Positions 8,521 to 16,438 of a stretch of 35,769 bases of DNA are shown piece after piece (the stretch's first letter is position 1; each line of letters begins with the position of its first letter). Below the pieces are notes generated by a model. That model worked only from the letters and a program-made list of their open reading frames with translations. It did not search any database and was not told where the DNA came from. The stretch is from NCBI GenBank assembly GCA_001940645.1, contig MDVS01000002.1:1-35769 (forward strand). The letters run 5' to 3'. Made by a program: the position numbers and the translations under genes. The stretch is from Candidatus Heimdallarchaeota archaeon LC_3 (GTDB lineage: Archaea; Asgardarchaeota; Heimdallarchaeia; Hodarchaeales; LC-3).

Positions 8521-8721
8521 AAATCTCTGTGATCTGCAAAAGAAAAATCTAGTTTAAAGATAAAAATCATAATTATTAAGGATTTTTTTTCTTTTTTAAA
8601 AAACAATATCTTTAACTTTATTTTTTGATAATTGAGGAGTGATAAAATTTAGTTTATAAATTGAAAACATCTTAAAGGACCGATTTACTATTTAATTATC
8701 AAATCTGATGAAGGGATTGGT

Positions 8722-8964
8722 ATGTTAAATAAAAAGATTAGTAAATTTTCAATTTTTGGTATGAATTGTGGTAATTGTGTAAGAAATATTAGAAGTTCTC
8801 TTACTAAAATCAAAGGAATAGATAGAGTATCTATTAATTTCTTCAAAAAAGAAGCAGAGATAATATTTGACCCAAAATTTATACAAATTAGTACCATTAC
8901 AGAAGTAATTAATTCTCTTGGTTATAAGGGACAGGAAATAGCCACTTTTGAATTAAATCAGTAA
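8722..8964 (+). CDS. HMA-domain metal-binding protein (copper-chaperone type)
   Basis: An 80-residue protein consisting of one heavy-metal-associated domain. The metal loop GMNCGNC places Cys16 and Cys19 in the standard MxCxxC position, followed by the usual pattern V..I......KGI..V.I.F....A.I.FDP and a terminal AGYKG-like turn (LGYKG). The expected role is delivery or buffering of Cu(I) or a similar soft metal in the cytoplasm. No P-type ATPase adjoins, but other metal-binding small proteins follow downstream. Confidence 0.85.
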   Translation: MLNKKISKFSIFGMNCGNCVRNIRSSLTKIKGIDRVSINFFKKEAEIIFDPKFIQISTITEVINSLGYKGQEIATFELNQ

Positions 8965-9521
8965 ATATGGATAGAAAATTGAATAATTTTATGAAGAACT
9001 TTAAATTTTTTTGATAATGCAGATAAGGGCTTTAAAATTATTCTGTATAATTCCATCATTAGTACAAATGCTTTTAATTATTTAATGACACTAAAATAGC
9101 AGTAATAAATTATAAAAGCATTAGCAAGAAAGCGTTATCTCAACTAGGATTAATTGAAAAAAAGTTAATAACAGTGCGAATATTCTACATAGTATAAATA
9201 TGCGCGTTAGACAACTCGATGTTTCAGCAACTTTTAAAATTAATGAAAAAACGAAGTATGATTTTCTTCATTGAAGAATTGCCTAACATTGCATTTATTA
9301 GATGCTTATAGAATTATTATGAACCAAAAAGCATTTTCAGAATCGGTAAAAGTTTTTTCAATTTTTAAAAATTTATTCAGATTTTCTTTACTTTTTAAAA
9401 ATAGAAACCAAAAATATTGCATTTATTAATCAGAATCTTTAAAGAATTAAAAAATTTCTGTTATTTAGGATTTACCTCCTAATAATAAATTTACTATAGA
9501 ACAAATAAAAGAGATGATTAA
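8965..9521. other. Intergenic region, no convincing gene
   Basis: Only short frames occur. One at 9200-9274 begins MRVRQLDVSATF behind a TATA-like AGTATAAATA and stops after 24 codons. Another at about 9319-9429 is low-complexity. A 13-bp sequence, ATTGCATTTATTA, occurs twice, near 9289 and 9417. This looks like decayed sequence; no RNA gene is recognised. Confidence 0.35.
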
Positions 9522-9728
9522 ATGCACCACAATATGATGAATGAATCTGATTCTAATTCCCCAACTCTGATATGTCAAGACTGTAACCATTCAATGGCAG
9601 TTCCAAAGCATTGCAACGCTCCAATGCAGCTAGATGGAGACTTTTTGATATGTCATATGGGTCCTGGATGCGGAAAAAAACACGTTCCCAACCACCATAA
9701 AAAACCAATGATTTTAGCATCAATGTGA
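9522..9728 (+). CDS. Small Cys/His/Met-rich metal-binding protein
   Basis: A 68-residue protein with CQDC, PKHC, CHMGPGC, PNHH and several Met residues (NAPM, KKPM). Its two halves are similar: C..C....VPKHC..PM and C..G.GC...VPNHH..PM. This looks like a duplicated metal-binding module that would bind copper, zinc or another soft metal. Position after the HMA gene supports a metal role. It may be cytoplasmic since no signal peptide is seen. I do not know a named family for it. Confidence 0.55.
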   Translation: MHHNMMNESDSNSPTLICQDCNHSMAVPKHCNAPMQLDGDFLICHMGPGCGKKHVPNHHKKPMILASM

Positions 9729-9834
9729 AAGATTAAAGCTCACAGCATTATTGATTTCAGAAATAGACTAAATCACAAAGTAAGGAAAAAAATTATACTA
9801 TTGAGAATAAATTAAACGAAAAAGAGGTAATAAT

Positions 9835-10080
9835 ATGGGTTGTGGTACATCTAAAAGAGCCAAGAAAAGAGGCCAGGAGACATATGCTGATTCTAATGAC
9901 GATTCTTGCTCAAACTCTTATTCTGGAGGATTAATTTCAGCACAGGCTGAAAAACAACGGTTAAGAGAAATGTCGTTGGGAGGAGCTTCGTCAAGATCAC
10001 AAAAACACTATTGTTACAATTGTGGAAATAAAATACTTCTTTCAGACATTTTTTGTGAGAATTGTGGGGTGAAAGTATGA
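9835..10080 (+). CDS. Zinc-ribbon protein with MGCGTSK N-terminus
   Basis: An 81-residue protein with a good ribosome site (GAGGT at 9825-9829, seven bases before ATG). The C-terminus is a zinc ribbon: CYNCG (Cys60, Cys63) and CENCG (Cys74, Cys77). The N-terminus MGCGTSKRAKKRG has the form of a eukaryotic N-myristoylation/palmitoylation signal (Gly2, Cys3, Ser6, then a basic cluster); between them is a polar Ser/Asn/Asp-rich linker. The stop codon overlaps the ATG of the two-helix membrane protein that follows. Function unknown; the overlap suggests the two proteins work together at the membrane. Confidence 0.6.
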   Translation: MGCGTSKRAKKRGQETYADSNDDSCSNSYSGGLISAQAEKQRLREMSLGGASSRSQKHYCYNCGNKILLSDIFCENCGVKV

Positions 10081-10349
10081 TGATACAAATCGACAAAAAG
10101 AACTTAGTGATTAATTTTCTCATCTTCGTATTTTCATGTTTTTTAACTATCGTTATACTAATTTATTCATTATCAATTGACATTCCGGTGTTGGAAACTG
10201 GAGTCGTTTTTCTTTTATTAATGAGTCCAGTATTTTTGTATTATGTATATTTGAATATTAAAACGACCAAAAAAGTCAACAAATTAATTGAAAAGACAAT
10301 TGAAGATAACAAATACGCAAAAAGCATTGAAAATATACTGAATAATTGA
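10077..10349 (+). CDS. Small membrane protein with two helices
   Basis: 90 residues. The ATG at 10077 overlaps the stop of the upstream zinc-ribbon gene (ATGA), and GGGGTGA just upstream is a good ribosome site, so I prefer it to the TTG at 10062. Residues 11-32 and about 38-60 are hydrophobic, joined by a short loop. The Lys-rich C-terminal half (TTKKVNKLIEKTIEDN) should be cytoplasmic. No motif is recognised. Translational coupling indicates a complex or shared task with the zinc-ribbon protein. Confidence 0.55.
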   Translation: MMIQIDKKNLVINFLIFVFSCFLTIVILIYSLSIDIPVLETGVVFLLLMSPVFLYYVYLNIKTTKKVNKLIEKTIEDNKYAKSIENILNN

Positions 10350-10350
10350 T

Positions 10351-10401
10351 TTGAAAAATGAATGTAGAAATTGTGGAAAAAAGTTATTAGTAAAAGCCTA
10401 A
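10351..10401 (+). pseudogene. Tiny half zinc ribbon
   Basis: A 16-residue frame from the TTG immediately after the membrane-protein stop contains ECRNCGKKLLV. This closely resembles the first knuckle of the zinc ribbon at 9835 (CYNCGNKILL). The second CxxC is missing. It is probably the remnant of a duplicated zinc-ribbon tail. Confidence 0.35.
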
Positions 10402-11425
10402 TATAATCACTTAATCATTCAAACAAATTAAAAAATGAATTGTTCATTCAAAAAGGGGATCTAATTAACTAAATCCAATTAACGAATAAATTTTTTAACT
10501 CTGAACATTAGTAAGCTTGATTTTTGGAGTATGATTTGATTAGACAATTTTTATATTTATTGAAATGAACAAAAATATTTGAAAAATTAAAATATTACCA
10601 ATTAAATGAGATAAAAATTTTTATATCTTAAATTGAAATGGAAATTAATAAAAAAATCTTATTTAAACAATTTAATTATACCTTTAAGAATGTAAACCCT
10701 ATAAAGTGTTCCTAATTTGAATTGTTCTATTTGTATTTAAATTTATTAATTATAATTGTATTATCAAGTATTTTACGTAGTTTTAGTATACTATAACACT
10801 AAATTTTATTGAAATTACAATCTAACATTTTTTTCAATGACACTTACCTTTCGACTGAGATCTTTTCTTCTCTTTGTCTCCAGATTTCGCTTTTGATATT
10901 ATTTTTTTTCTTTTAATTTCCGATTTGCTTTTGAATTTTGACGGCAAATTATCATCCGATTATAAAATAGAAAATTATTTTAATAATTTATCTTTTTAAA
11001 AAATAAAGATTGATATGAAAATTTATAATAATTTAAAATATTCAAACATGCTTTTTCATTTTCTTAACATTTTGTCTTACTGTCCTGTTCAATTTATAAT
11101 TGAAATGGAAATGGAAACAACAGCAGTTCTTTAACATAATCGTTGGGATCAATTATGAATGAACTTAATTTAAACATAAACTTAAATCTGTAATTTTAGA
11201 TGAAAAAACGTACTCTTTTCCATTAGGATTAACAAATTTATCAGTATCTTTTAATAGGGCTTATAATTTTCAATTCCTAATGACATTCAGTTTCACTTTA
11301 ACGACATGGAAACTTATTTGATAAATAAATGAAAATCTAGTTTTCCATATATTAGAACTCCTCACATGACATTAAAAAGGGAACTGGATTTATGGTTAAT
11401 TGATTATATTAATTGATTATATCAC
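10402..11425. other. 1-kb AT-rich region without recognisable genes
   Basis: No frame above about 30 codons with protein-like composition is seen on either strand. The sequence is dominated by A/T runs and short words such as AAATTTATTAATTATAATTG near 10739. It precedes the left end of the insertion sequence at 11426. I see no RNA gene and no clear promoter. Confidence 0.4.
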
Positions 11426-11437
11426 ATATTCCGCACC

Positions 11438-11737
11438 CTAGTTTAAGAAAATGTGCTTTTTATCAAAATCCCCTTTTTCAACAATAATATCGAAAACAAT
11501 GTATTCCATATCATAGAAATCGAATAATTTCAGTACTTTTGTAAGATATCTTTTTTTAATTATTAAAACTGCTCTTACTGGTTTAATGTAGGATCCTTCG
11601 GGAATTAATCCAGTAACTTGATAAACGTATTTGCCAAAATTTGATTTTTTACTTTTTCCAAGGAGTTTTTCAAGAACTTTTGTTCTTACTTTTGGTTCCA
11701 GGTTCTTCATACTGTAGAAGATAACCTTAGCATCCAT
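11438..11737 (-). CDS. IS passenger protein, unknown function
   Basis: 99 residues, ATG start, divergent from the transposase. Its TAG stop codon is formed by the last three bases of the left terminal repeat, so the gene fills the element exactly to its edge. The protein is basic (KSKKSNFGKY, KKRYLTKVLK) with a C-terminal EYIVFDIIVEKG strand-like segment, and may be a small nucleic-acid-binding or regulatory protein. I do not recognise a family. Lying inside the repeats and sharing a promoter with the transposase, it is probably a transposition accessory or repressor. Confidence 0.65.
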   Translation of the reverse strand: MDAKVIFYSMKNLEPKVRTKVLEKLLGKSKKSNFGKYVYQVTGLIPEGSYIKPVRAVLIIKKRYLTKVLKLFDFYDMEYIVFDIIVEKGDFDKKHIFLN

Positions 11738-11760
11738 ATTTTACCATGGCAACCGATAGA

Positions 11761-11768
11761 TTTATAAA
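11761..11768. promoter_or_regulatory. Single palindromic TATA box serving both IS genes
   Basis: TTTATAAA is its own reverse complement, centred at 11764.5. The first base of the passenger ATG (11737, minus) and of the transposase ATG (11792, plus) are each exactly 27.5 bases away. Both transcripts would begin at or next to their start codons, so both would be leaderless. No other TATA-like element lies in the 54-base gap. Confidence 0.65.
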
Positions 11769-11770
11769 CT

Positions 11771-11792
11771 TTACTCTATTTAATTAGAGTAA
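11771..11792. promoter_or_regulatory. Inverted repeat overlapping the transposase start
   Basis: TTACTCTA (11771-11778) and TAGAGTAA (11785-11792) are perfect inverted copies with six bases between. They cover the expected transcription start and the first base of the transposase ATG. A repressor bound here, perhaps the passenger protein, would block the transposase but not the passenger gene. A hairpin at the mRNA 5' end is the alternative. Confidence 0.5.
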
Positions 11793-13453
11793 TGATCTCC
11801 ACTTATACTCTTAACCACTTCGGAATAGTGGCTGGACTATGTAATGAATTACAAATAACTGATAAAATTGATTTATTGATACCACATGATAAACAACAAA
11901 AAGTAACAACTGGTCAAGTTGTTGTAGCGATGATCATTAATGGATTAGGATTTTCAAATAGAAGACTATATTTATTTCCACAATTTTTAGAAAACAAACC
12001 TATTAAATTGCTTATTGGGAAGAATTTATCTGCAGAAGATTTTAATGATGATACACTTGGTAGAGCACTGGATAAAATATATAATTATGGATGTACAGAG
12101 CTGTTTTGTCATATTGCTTATCTAGCAACTAGTATTTCTCAAGCAGAGAAAAAATTTGGGCACTTGGACACTACTACTTTTTCCTTCTCTGGTGACTATA
12201 AATCAATAATGTCGGAAGAAGAAGCTGTTGCTGTCCACATAACTCACGGTCATTCAAAACAAAAAAGATTTGATTTAAAACAGATATTCTTGAATCTTTT
12301 GGTCTGCTCTGATGGAGGTATTCCTATTTTTATGCAGGTTCTTGATGGAAATAGTAATGATACAGTTACATTCAGAAAGACTGTCACAGATTTCCGACGA
12401 GGATTGAAAGAAAATCTTCAAGAAATTACTTATTGGATAGCGGACAGTTCTTTCTATTGTAAAGACACCCTTGAAGAAACCAAAGATGAAATGTTATGGA
12501 TTAGCCGTGTTCCTGAAAAAATATCAGAAGCAAAAGAACTAATTAGGTCTATCGCTTCTCAACTTGTAAATAAGATTGGGAAGGACAAACAATTAGAAAA
12601 ATCTTTAAATCGACAGGGATATTCATACGACCAACATTTTTCTAACTATGCTGGGGTAAAACAAAGATGGTTGGTCATTTATTCGAAACCTGCTCAGTCA
12701 AGATCAGAGCATACTGTATTAAAAGCTGTCAAAAAAGAATATGATAAGCTTATCCAAGTGAGCAAGAAGCTTCAGAAAGAAGGTTTTAGTTCAGAAGAAG
12801 CTGCAAAGAAATCATTAGAGAAACTCCAAAAGAAAACAAAATACCATAAATACAGGCTTGAACAGGTTAGACAGACATCAAAATACATAAATCGGGGTAG
12901 ACCATCTAAAAATAAGAATAGTGAAAAGATTATAGTGTATAATGTGGACTATACGATTATTAAAGAACAAAATTCCATTGATAGAGAAATCATTAAGCGT
13001 GCAGTATTTATTGTAGCTACAAATGAGTTATCAAGTGACGCATTGACGGATCAAGAGCTTTTTGATCGATATAAAGGACAACAACATGTGGAAAGAGGAT
13101 TTCGTTTCTTAAAAGACCCTCTCTTTTTTGCTTCATCGATGTTTTTAAAAAAACCTGAAAGAATCATTGCTTTAACAATGATCATGTGCTTTTCTTTGTT
13201 AGTTTACACCATAGGAGAGAGAAAACTAAGAAAGGCACTCATTCTGTCTAATGAAACCATAAACAACCAGGTAAGAAAGCCTAGTCAACGTCCTACGCTG
13301 AGATGGATCTTTCAACTTTTTGAAGATGTTCATCTTGTAAAAATAGAAAAAAAAGGAAAAACTCACTTTGAAGTGAAAAATCTAAGATCCGGTGGGATTA
13401 AGGCTTTGGAGATGTTGGGACGAGAGTATTTAGATAAATATCTCATGAATTAG
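11792..13453 (+). CDS. IS1634-family transposase
   Basis: A 553-residue DDE transposase of the IS4 superfamily. GHLDTTTFSFSGDY (about 124-137) supplies the first Asp, YWIADSSFYC (about 214-223) the second, and the C-terminal YKGQQHVERGFRFLKDPLFFA (about 427-447) is the Y-(2)-R/Q..E..F..LK signature with the catalytic Glu. A predicted helical insert between 300 and 370 and the length match IS1634 elements. The frame is intact with all catalytic positions present. The mRNA appears leaderless (TATA at 11761). Confidence 0.9.
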   Translation: MISTYTLNHFGIVAGLCNELQITDKIDLLIPHDKQQKVTTGQVVVAMIINGLGFSNRRLYLFPQFLENKPIKLLIGKNLSAEDFNDDTLGRALDKIYNYGCTELFCHIAYLATSISQAEKKFGHLDTTTFSFSGDYKSIMSEEEAVAVHITHGHSKQKRFDLKQIFLNLLVCSDGGIPIFMQVLDGNSNDTVTFRKTVTDFRRGLKENLQEITYWIADSSFYCKDTLEETKDEMLWISRVPEKISEAKELIRSIASQLVNKIGKDKQLEKSLNRQGYSYDQHFSNYAGVKQRWLVIYSKPAQSRSEHTVLKAVKKEYDKLIQVSKKLQKEGFSSEEAAKKSLEKLQKKTKYHKYRLEQVRQTSKYINRGRPSKNKNSEKIIVYNVDYTIIKEQNSIDREIIKRAVFIVATNELSSDALTDQELFDRYKGQQHVERGFRFLKDPLFFASSMFLKKPERIIALTMIMCFSLLVYTIGERKLRKALILSNETINNQVRKPSQRPTLRWIFQLFEDVHLVKIEKKGKTHFEVKNLRSGGIKALEMLGREYLDKYLMN

Positions 13454-13527
13454 GTATTCTTACGAAAATGGTAAAATTATAATATTAGGGTGCGGAATAT
13501 ATGTTATATTAATAGAATCATAAGCAT

Positions 13528-13542
13528 ATGTTCTGCACCCTA
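13528..13542 (+). repeat. Extra, imperfect copy of the IS end
   Basis: ATGTTCTGCACCCTA matches the 15-bp left terminal repeat at 13 positions and has the same orientation as the left end. It lies 27 bases outside the right end. With the right end it forms an 18-bp arm inverted repeat (13486-13503 with 13525-13542, 16 matches). It may be the solo end of an older copy, or the site into which the IS inserted. Confidence 0.5.
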
Positions 13543-13569
13543 TCTTAAAATATTATCCATAATTATTTC

Positions 13570-14181
13570 TTAATAAAATCTTAAATTATTTTTTATTTTC
13601 TCAAATGATTGAATTCCTATAAATCTAGGAACAGATTTCCTATATTCTTGATATTCATCACCAAATTGTTGCAATAACCATGGTTCCTCAGCAAAGGGGG
13701 CAATCATAAACCAAAACATAGCAAGAAGACCTGTTATTAATACCATTGTTGAGTTTATTATAATAATAAGACCAATAATCAAGAATATATAACTTACATA
13801 TTGCGGATTACGTGTATATTGGTATGGACCACTGATAATAAATTTGCCTTTAAGACCCAAACTTTGATTAATACTTAATGTTTTTATTGACCACAGGCTA
13901 AAGAAAAATGCTAAAATTACCATCAAACCTCCCAATAAAAATCTAAGAGAATAATTAATCCAAATTGAATCCCAGACTATTATTCCTAAAATCGGAATTC
14001 CACCAATTGCCATGGAACCAAGGATGTTTACAAACCAAAATTGCCAGGTATCTTCCCCTGGAGGAGGCCAAATATGAACTTTTGGATAAATTAAAGTTAA
14101 TATAAGTCCCATGAGATATAATATTTCTGAAATCAAAACAATAAGAAAAACGCTGTCTTTTATTAATACATTTTCTAACAT
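13570..14181 (-). CDS. ICMT/PEMT-like membrane methyltransferase (second)
   Basis: About 203 residues from the ATG at 14181 (a TTG at 14202, six bases from the upstream stop, would add seven). It has five or six hydrophobic segments. The C-terminal half has GPYQYTRNPQYVSY, the SAM-site motif with R-N-P-Q-Y where the 6374 paralogue has R-H-P-Q-Y, then EEPWLLQQFGDEYQEYRKSVPRFIG, the standard E..L...FG..Y..Y...VPRF ending. This copy follows the family more closely than the 6374 gene. It is the last gene of a minus-strand run after a nuclease and an archaeosortase, giving the same methyltransferase/archaeosortase pairing as at 6374-8520. Confidence 0.75.
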   Translation of the reverse strand: MLENVLIKDSVFLIVLISEILYLMGLILTLIYPKVHIWPPPGEDTWQFWFVNILGSMAIGGIPILGIIVWDSIWINYSLRFLLGGLMVILAFFFSLWSIKTLSINQSLGLKGKFIISGPYQYTRNPQYVSYIFLIIGLIIIINSTMVLITGLLAMFWFMIAPFAEEPWLLQQFGDEYQEYRKSVPRFIGIQSFEKIKNNLRFY

Positions 14182-14208
14182 GATACGAAAACTCAACAAC
14201 AAAAAATC

Positions 14209-15468
14209 TTAAATTTGCTTTGCAATTCCTTCTATAATTTTGTGATCTCTTCCCAATTTACAAATAGAATCACAGTGTTCACATAAATCTGAAAATAAAA
14301 TATACCCCGGTAATTCATTTAAATTCTTGCTAAAAGAGGGTCTTTTGAGTTGTGCTATTATTTCTCTTTCTCTTTTATCTGGAGCCACTAAATATAAAGA
14401 AAATGGCATTATTTTTCCAAGAGATATTGCTAAGTCTGTTAAACGTAATATACCAGAATATATTGACGTGGATTTTTCGACTTCAAAAGCGCAAATGATT
14501 CTTTTTTTGTTTTTGTCAAACCAAAGTACATCAATTAATGCTATTGTTTTTTTAATATCAGGATCAATATTAAATTCGGGTAAATGTTCCATGGTTAAAA
14601 AAGAGAATTTCTTTCCATCAAAGGCTTTAGATCTATCATTCTGAGCTACGAAGACATGAAAACCTAATGCATTACCAATTTTTATTAATAAATATTGAAT
14701 TTTTGTGTGCTCGTTTTCTTCAACAACCTCCTCTTCCAAAGTCTTGTGACGTTTTTTTAGATATTTTTGTCTTTTAATTGATTCCTTGTCCAAAATAAAT
14801 AATGCATTGTTACTTATTATCACTTTTCCTGTTCCTATTTCAAACAATAGGCCTGAAATTGCACCCAAATCCTTTGAAAGTATATTTTGATAACGAATAT
14901 TAAAACTGATTAGTTCACTTCGCATTCTTAAATAATCGTTCCATGAACCCAGTTTAATTTTTTTATCAAACAAAAAGTTGAATCCTTTTACTATTGCAGT
15001 ATTGAACGGAGGAATAATCGTTGGATGTAAAAAATATAGAATATTTGCAACCGCTGGACCTAGACCTTTAATATTATATCCATCCAATCTTAGAATTTCT
15101 TTAATTATTTGCTCTTCTTTTGAATATTTGAGAATATTCTCCAAAAACTGTCCAAAATAAATCTTGTTTGATTCATTTTCATAGATATCAGGAATTCTCA
15201 ATTTCGGTTTCCAATAAAATGGATGAGCTGCTCCTACAAATACTTCTTTTTGCTCAGTAATAACATTCAGAACAAATTCTAAAGAAGATCCTTTAAAATC
15301 GTTAGAAAAATACTTATTTTTTATATCTGAAATGACTTGTAAAACACCTCGTCGAATCGAATTAAAAGCTTTGAGTCTAGCTTCATTATTAATGAACCAT
15401 GTATTATAAACGCTCTCGTTGTCCTCCTTATATTGAGAAATAATTTTTTCGATTTTTTGAGTTTGCAA
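14209..15468 (-). CDS. Putative PD-(D/E)XK nuclease with helix-hairpin-helix-like region
   Basis: A 419-residue soluble protein starting TTG (GGTAAC upstream). Residues 135-142 (GLGPAVAN) look like a helix-hairpin-helix. After a charged linker (about 225-255), the C-terminal domain has the order expected of a restriction-like fold: LIDVLWFD (Asp313), [10 protein letters not shown] (Glu329, Glu331, Lys332), SGILRLTDL, then LYLVAP. The FEVE.ST..SG.LRL.DL block occurs in many bacterial and archaeal restriction-type nucleases of defence islands. No methyltransferase partner is present, so a classic restriction pair is not supported. Nuclease activity and target are inferred. It lies between an archaeosortase and a membrane methyltransferase on the same strand. 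Confidence 0.55.
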   Translation of the reverse strand: MQTQKIEKIISQYKEDNESVYNTWFINNEARLKAFNSIRRGVLQVISDIKNKYFSNDFKGSSLEFVLNVITEQKEVFVGAAHPFYWKPKLRIPDIYENESNKIYFGQFLENILKYSKEEQIIKEILRLDGYNIKGLGPAVANILYFLHPTIIPPFNTAIVKGFNFLFDKKIKLGSWNDYLRMRSELISFNIRYQNILSKDLGAISGLLFEIGTGKVIISNNALFILDKESIKRQKYLKKRHKTLEEEVVEENEHTKIQYLLIKIGNALGFHVFVAQNDRSKAFDGKKFSFLTMEHLPEFNIDPDIKKTIALIDVLWFDKNKKRIICAFEVEKSTSIYSGILRLTDLAISLGKIMPFSLYLVAPDKREREIIAQLKRPSFSKNLNELPGYILFSDLCEHCDSICKLGRDHKIIEGIAKQI

Positions 15469-15536
15469 AGATCTGTTACCTTTAAAATTTGATCGATTTT
15501 CCTTAATTTACTTTAAAACAATTAGTCTTTGATAGT

Positions 15537-16277
15537 TTATGTAGTTGTAACTGAACGGTTTTGCCTGAATATAATTAATACTAATTTTTTAACCGAATTA
15601 TAAAACAAAGAAAGCCAATCAGCGAAAGTATCAATTATATGGACTCCCTGTTTTTCGATCAGCCATGCAAAAATTAAGGTTCCTACAAATCCGATAGGTT
15701 TTGCTAATTCACCCTCAGCAAACTCAAATGGTACATTTAGGGCGCCAACTAGATACAACTCGAACCAAATTCTCAAAACATTACCCAAGAAGAGAACGAT
15801 TAAGAAAATAATTATTACTCTAACTTTAAGAAACATTTGTTGCTTTCCAATTACAGATTGTTTAAAAGAAGAAAATTGAATTGTCTTGTTCGGAATTGGT
15901 GTGACTAATATTATAGAAGCTAGTATTGCTCCTGCTTGCATACCTGTACAAGCTTTAATAATCCAATAATTTTCATATTGGGATCCTGGTATCCAAACAC
16001 CAGGAGTAGCTAACGAAGCTTCCCCCAACAATTCATATTCAGGAATCATAGGAAAGAGAATAATGCTAGGGTTTGAAGAAACTCCAGATATATTCAGCAT
16101 TAATACAACAAAGTCACGAGTTGTTGATTCAAGCCATAAATAATACCAATCAAAATATGGACCCCAATATATTAAAATTGAAAGCGTACTGGCGATAAAA
16201 AAGGAAAAGACCAGAAATTTTGGAGATGGAGCTGTTATTCTAACGTTGTCTAATTTAACTGTCTCGTTTGTTGTCAT
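15537..16277 (-). CDS. Archaeosortase-family protein lacking the third catalytic residue
   Basis: 246 residues, ATG start, about six membrane segments. It shares the nucleophile motif ACTGMQAG (Cys110) and NVLRI (Arg169) with the 7699 gene and is alike along the whole length (GEA...TPGV..GS.Y..YWI.KACTG.QAG). Where the 7699 protein has AHDELAKPIGF, this one has AEGELAKPIGF, so the His of the Cys-Arg-His set is absent. It may be inactive, use another residue, or have a binding or regulatory role. Upstream of it on the same strand lie an MFS transporter and a DoxX gene; downstream a nuclease and an ICMT/PEMT-like enzyme. Confidence 0.8.
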   Translation of the reverse strand: MTTNETVKLDNVRITAPSPKFLVFSFFIASTLSILIYWGPYFDWYYLWLESTTRDFVVLMLNISGVSSNPSIILFPMIPEYELLGEASLATPGVWIPGSQYENYWIIKACTGMQAGAILASIILVTPIPNKTIQFSSFKQSVIGKQQMFLKVRVIIIFLIVLFLGNVLRIWFELYLVGALNVPFEFAEGELAKPIGFVGTLIFAWLIEKQGVHIIDTFADWLSLFYNSVKKLVLIIFRQNRSVTTT

Positions 16278-16438
16278 TCAAAGCCACAAGATAGGAGAAA
16301 AAGCACTACTTAAATTAACAAGTCTTGAAAATTTAAAAAAATAGAGAGAAAATTTTAAGATTCTAAATTTATTTTGCATAAAATTTGAGAATTGTTATAA
16401 ACTCTCCAAAAAGGCAAGATCGCTACTCCGATCAATTT

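Larger units (their letters stand above)
11426..13500 (+). mobile_element. IS1634-like insertion sequence with passenger gene, complete
   Basis: Identical 15-bp terminal inverted repeats ATATTCCGCACCCTA bound the element (11426-11440 and, inverted, 13486-13500). Between them lie a minus-strand passenger gene and a plus-strand IS4/IS1634-type transposase. The total of 2075 bp is at the upper end for the family. Both genes are intact and divergent from one central promoter, so the element is probably active or recent. A clear target duplication cannot be picked out because both flanks are AT-rich (TTATATTAAT occurs on both sides). A third, imperfect copy of the end follows at 13528. Confidence 0.8.

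Noticed and set aside
14327..14644. 105-residue plus-strand frame
   Set aside because: Antisense to the nuclease gene, whose motifs show that the minus strand is coding.
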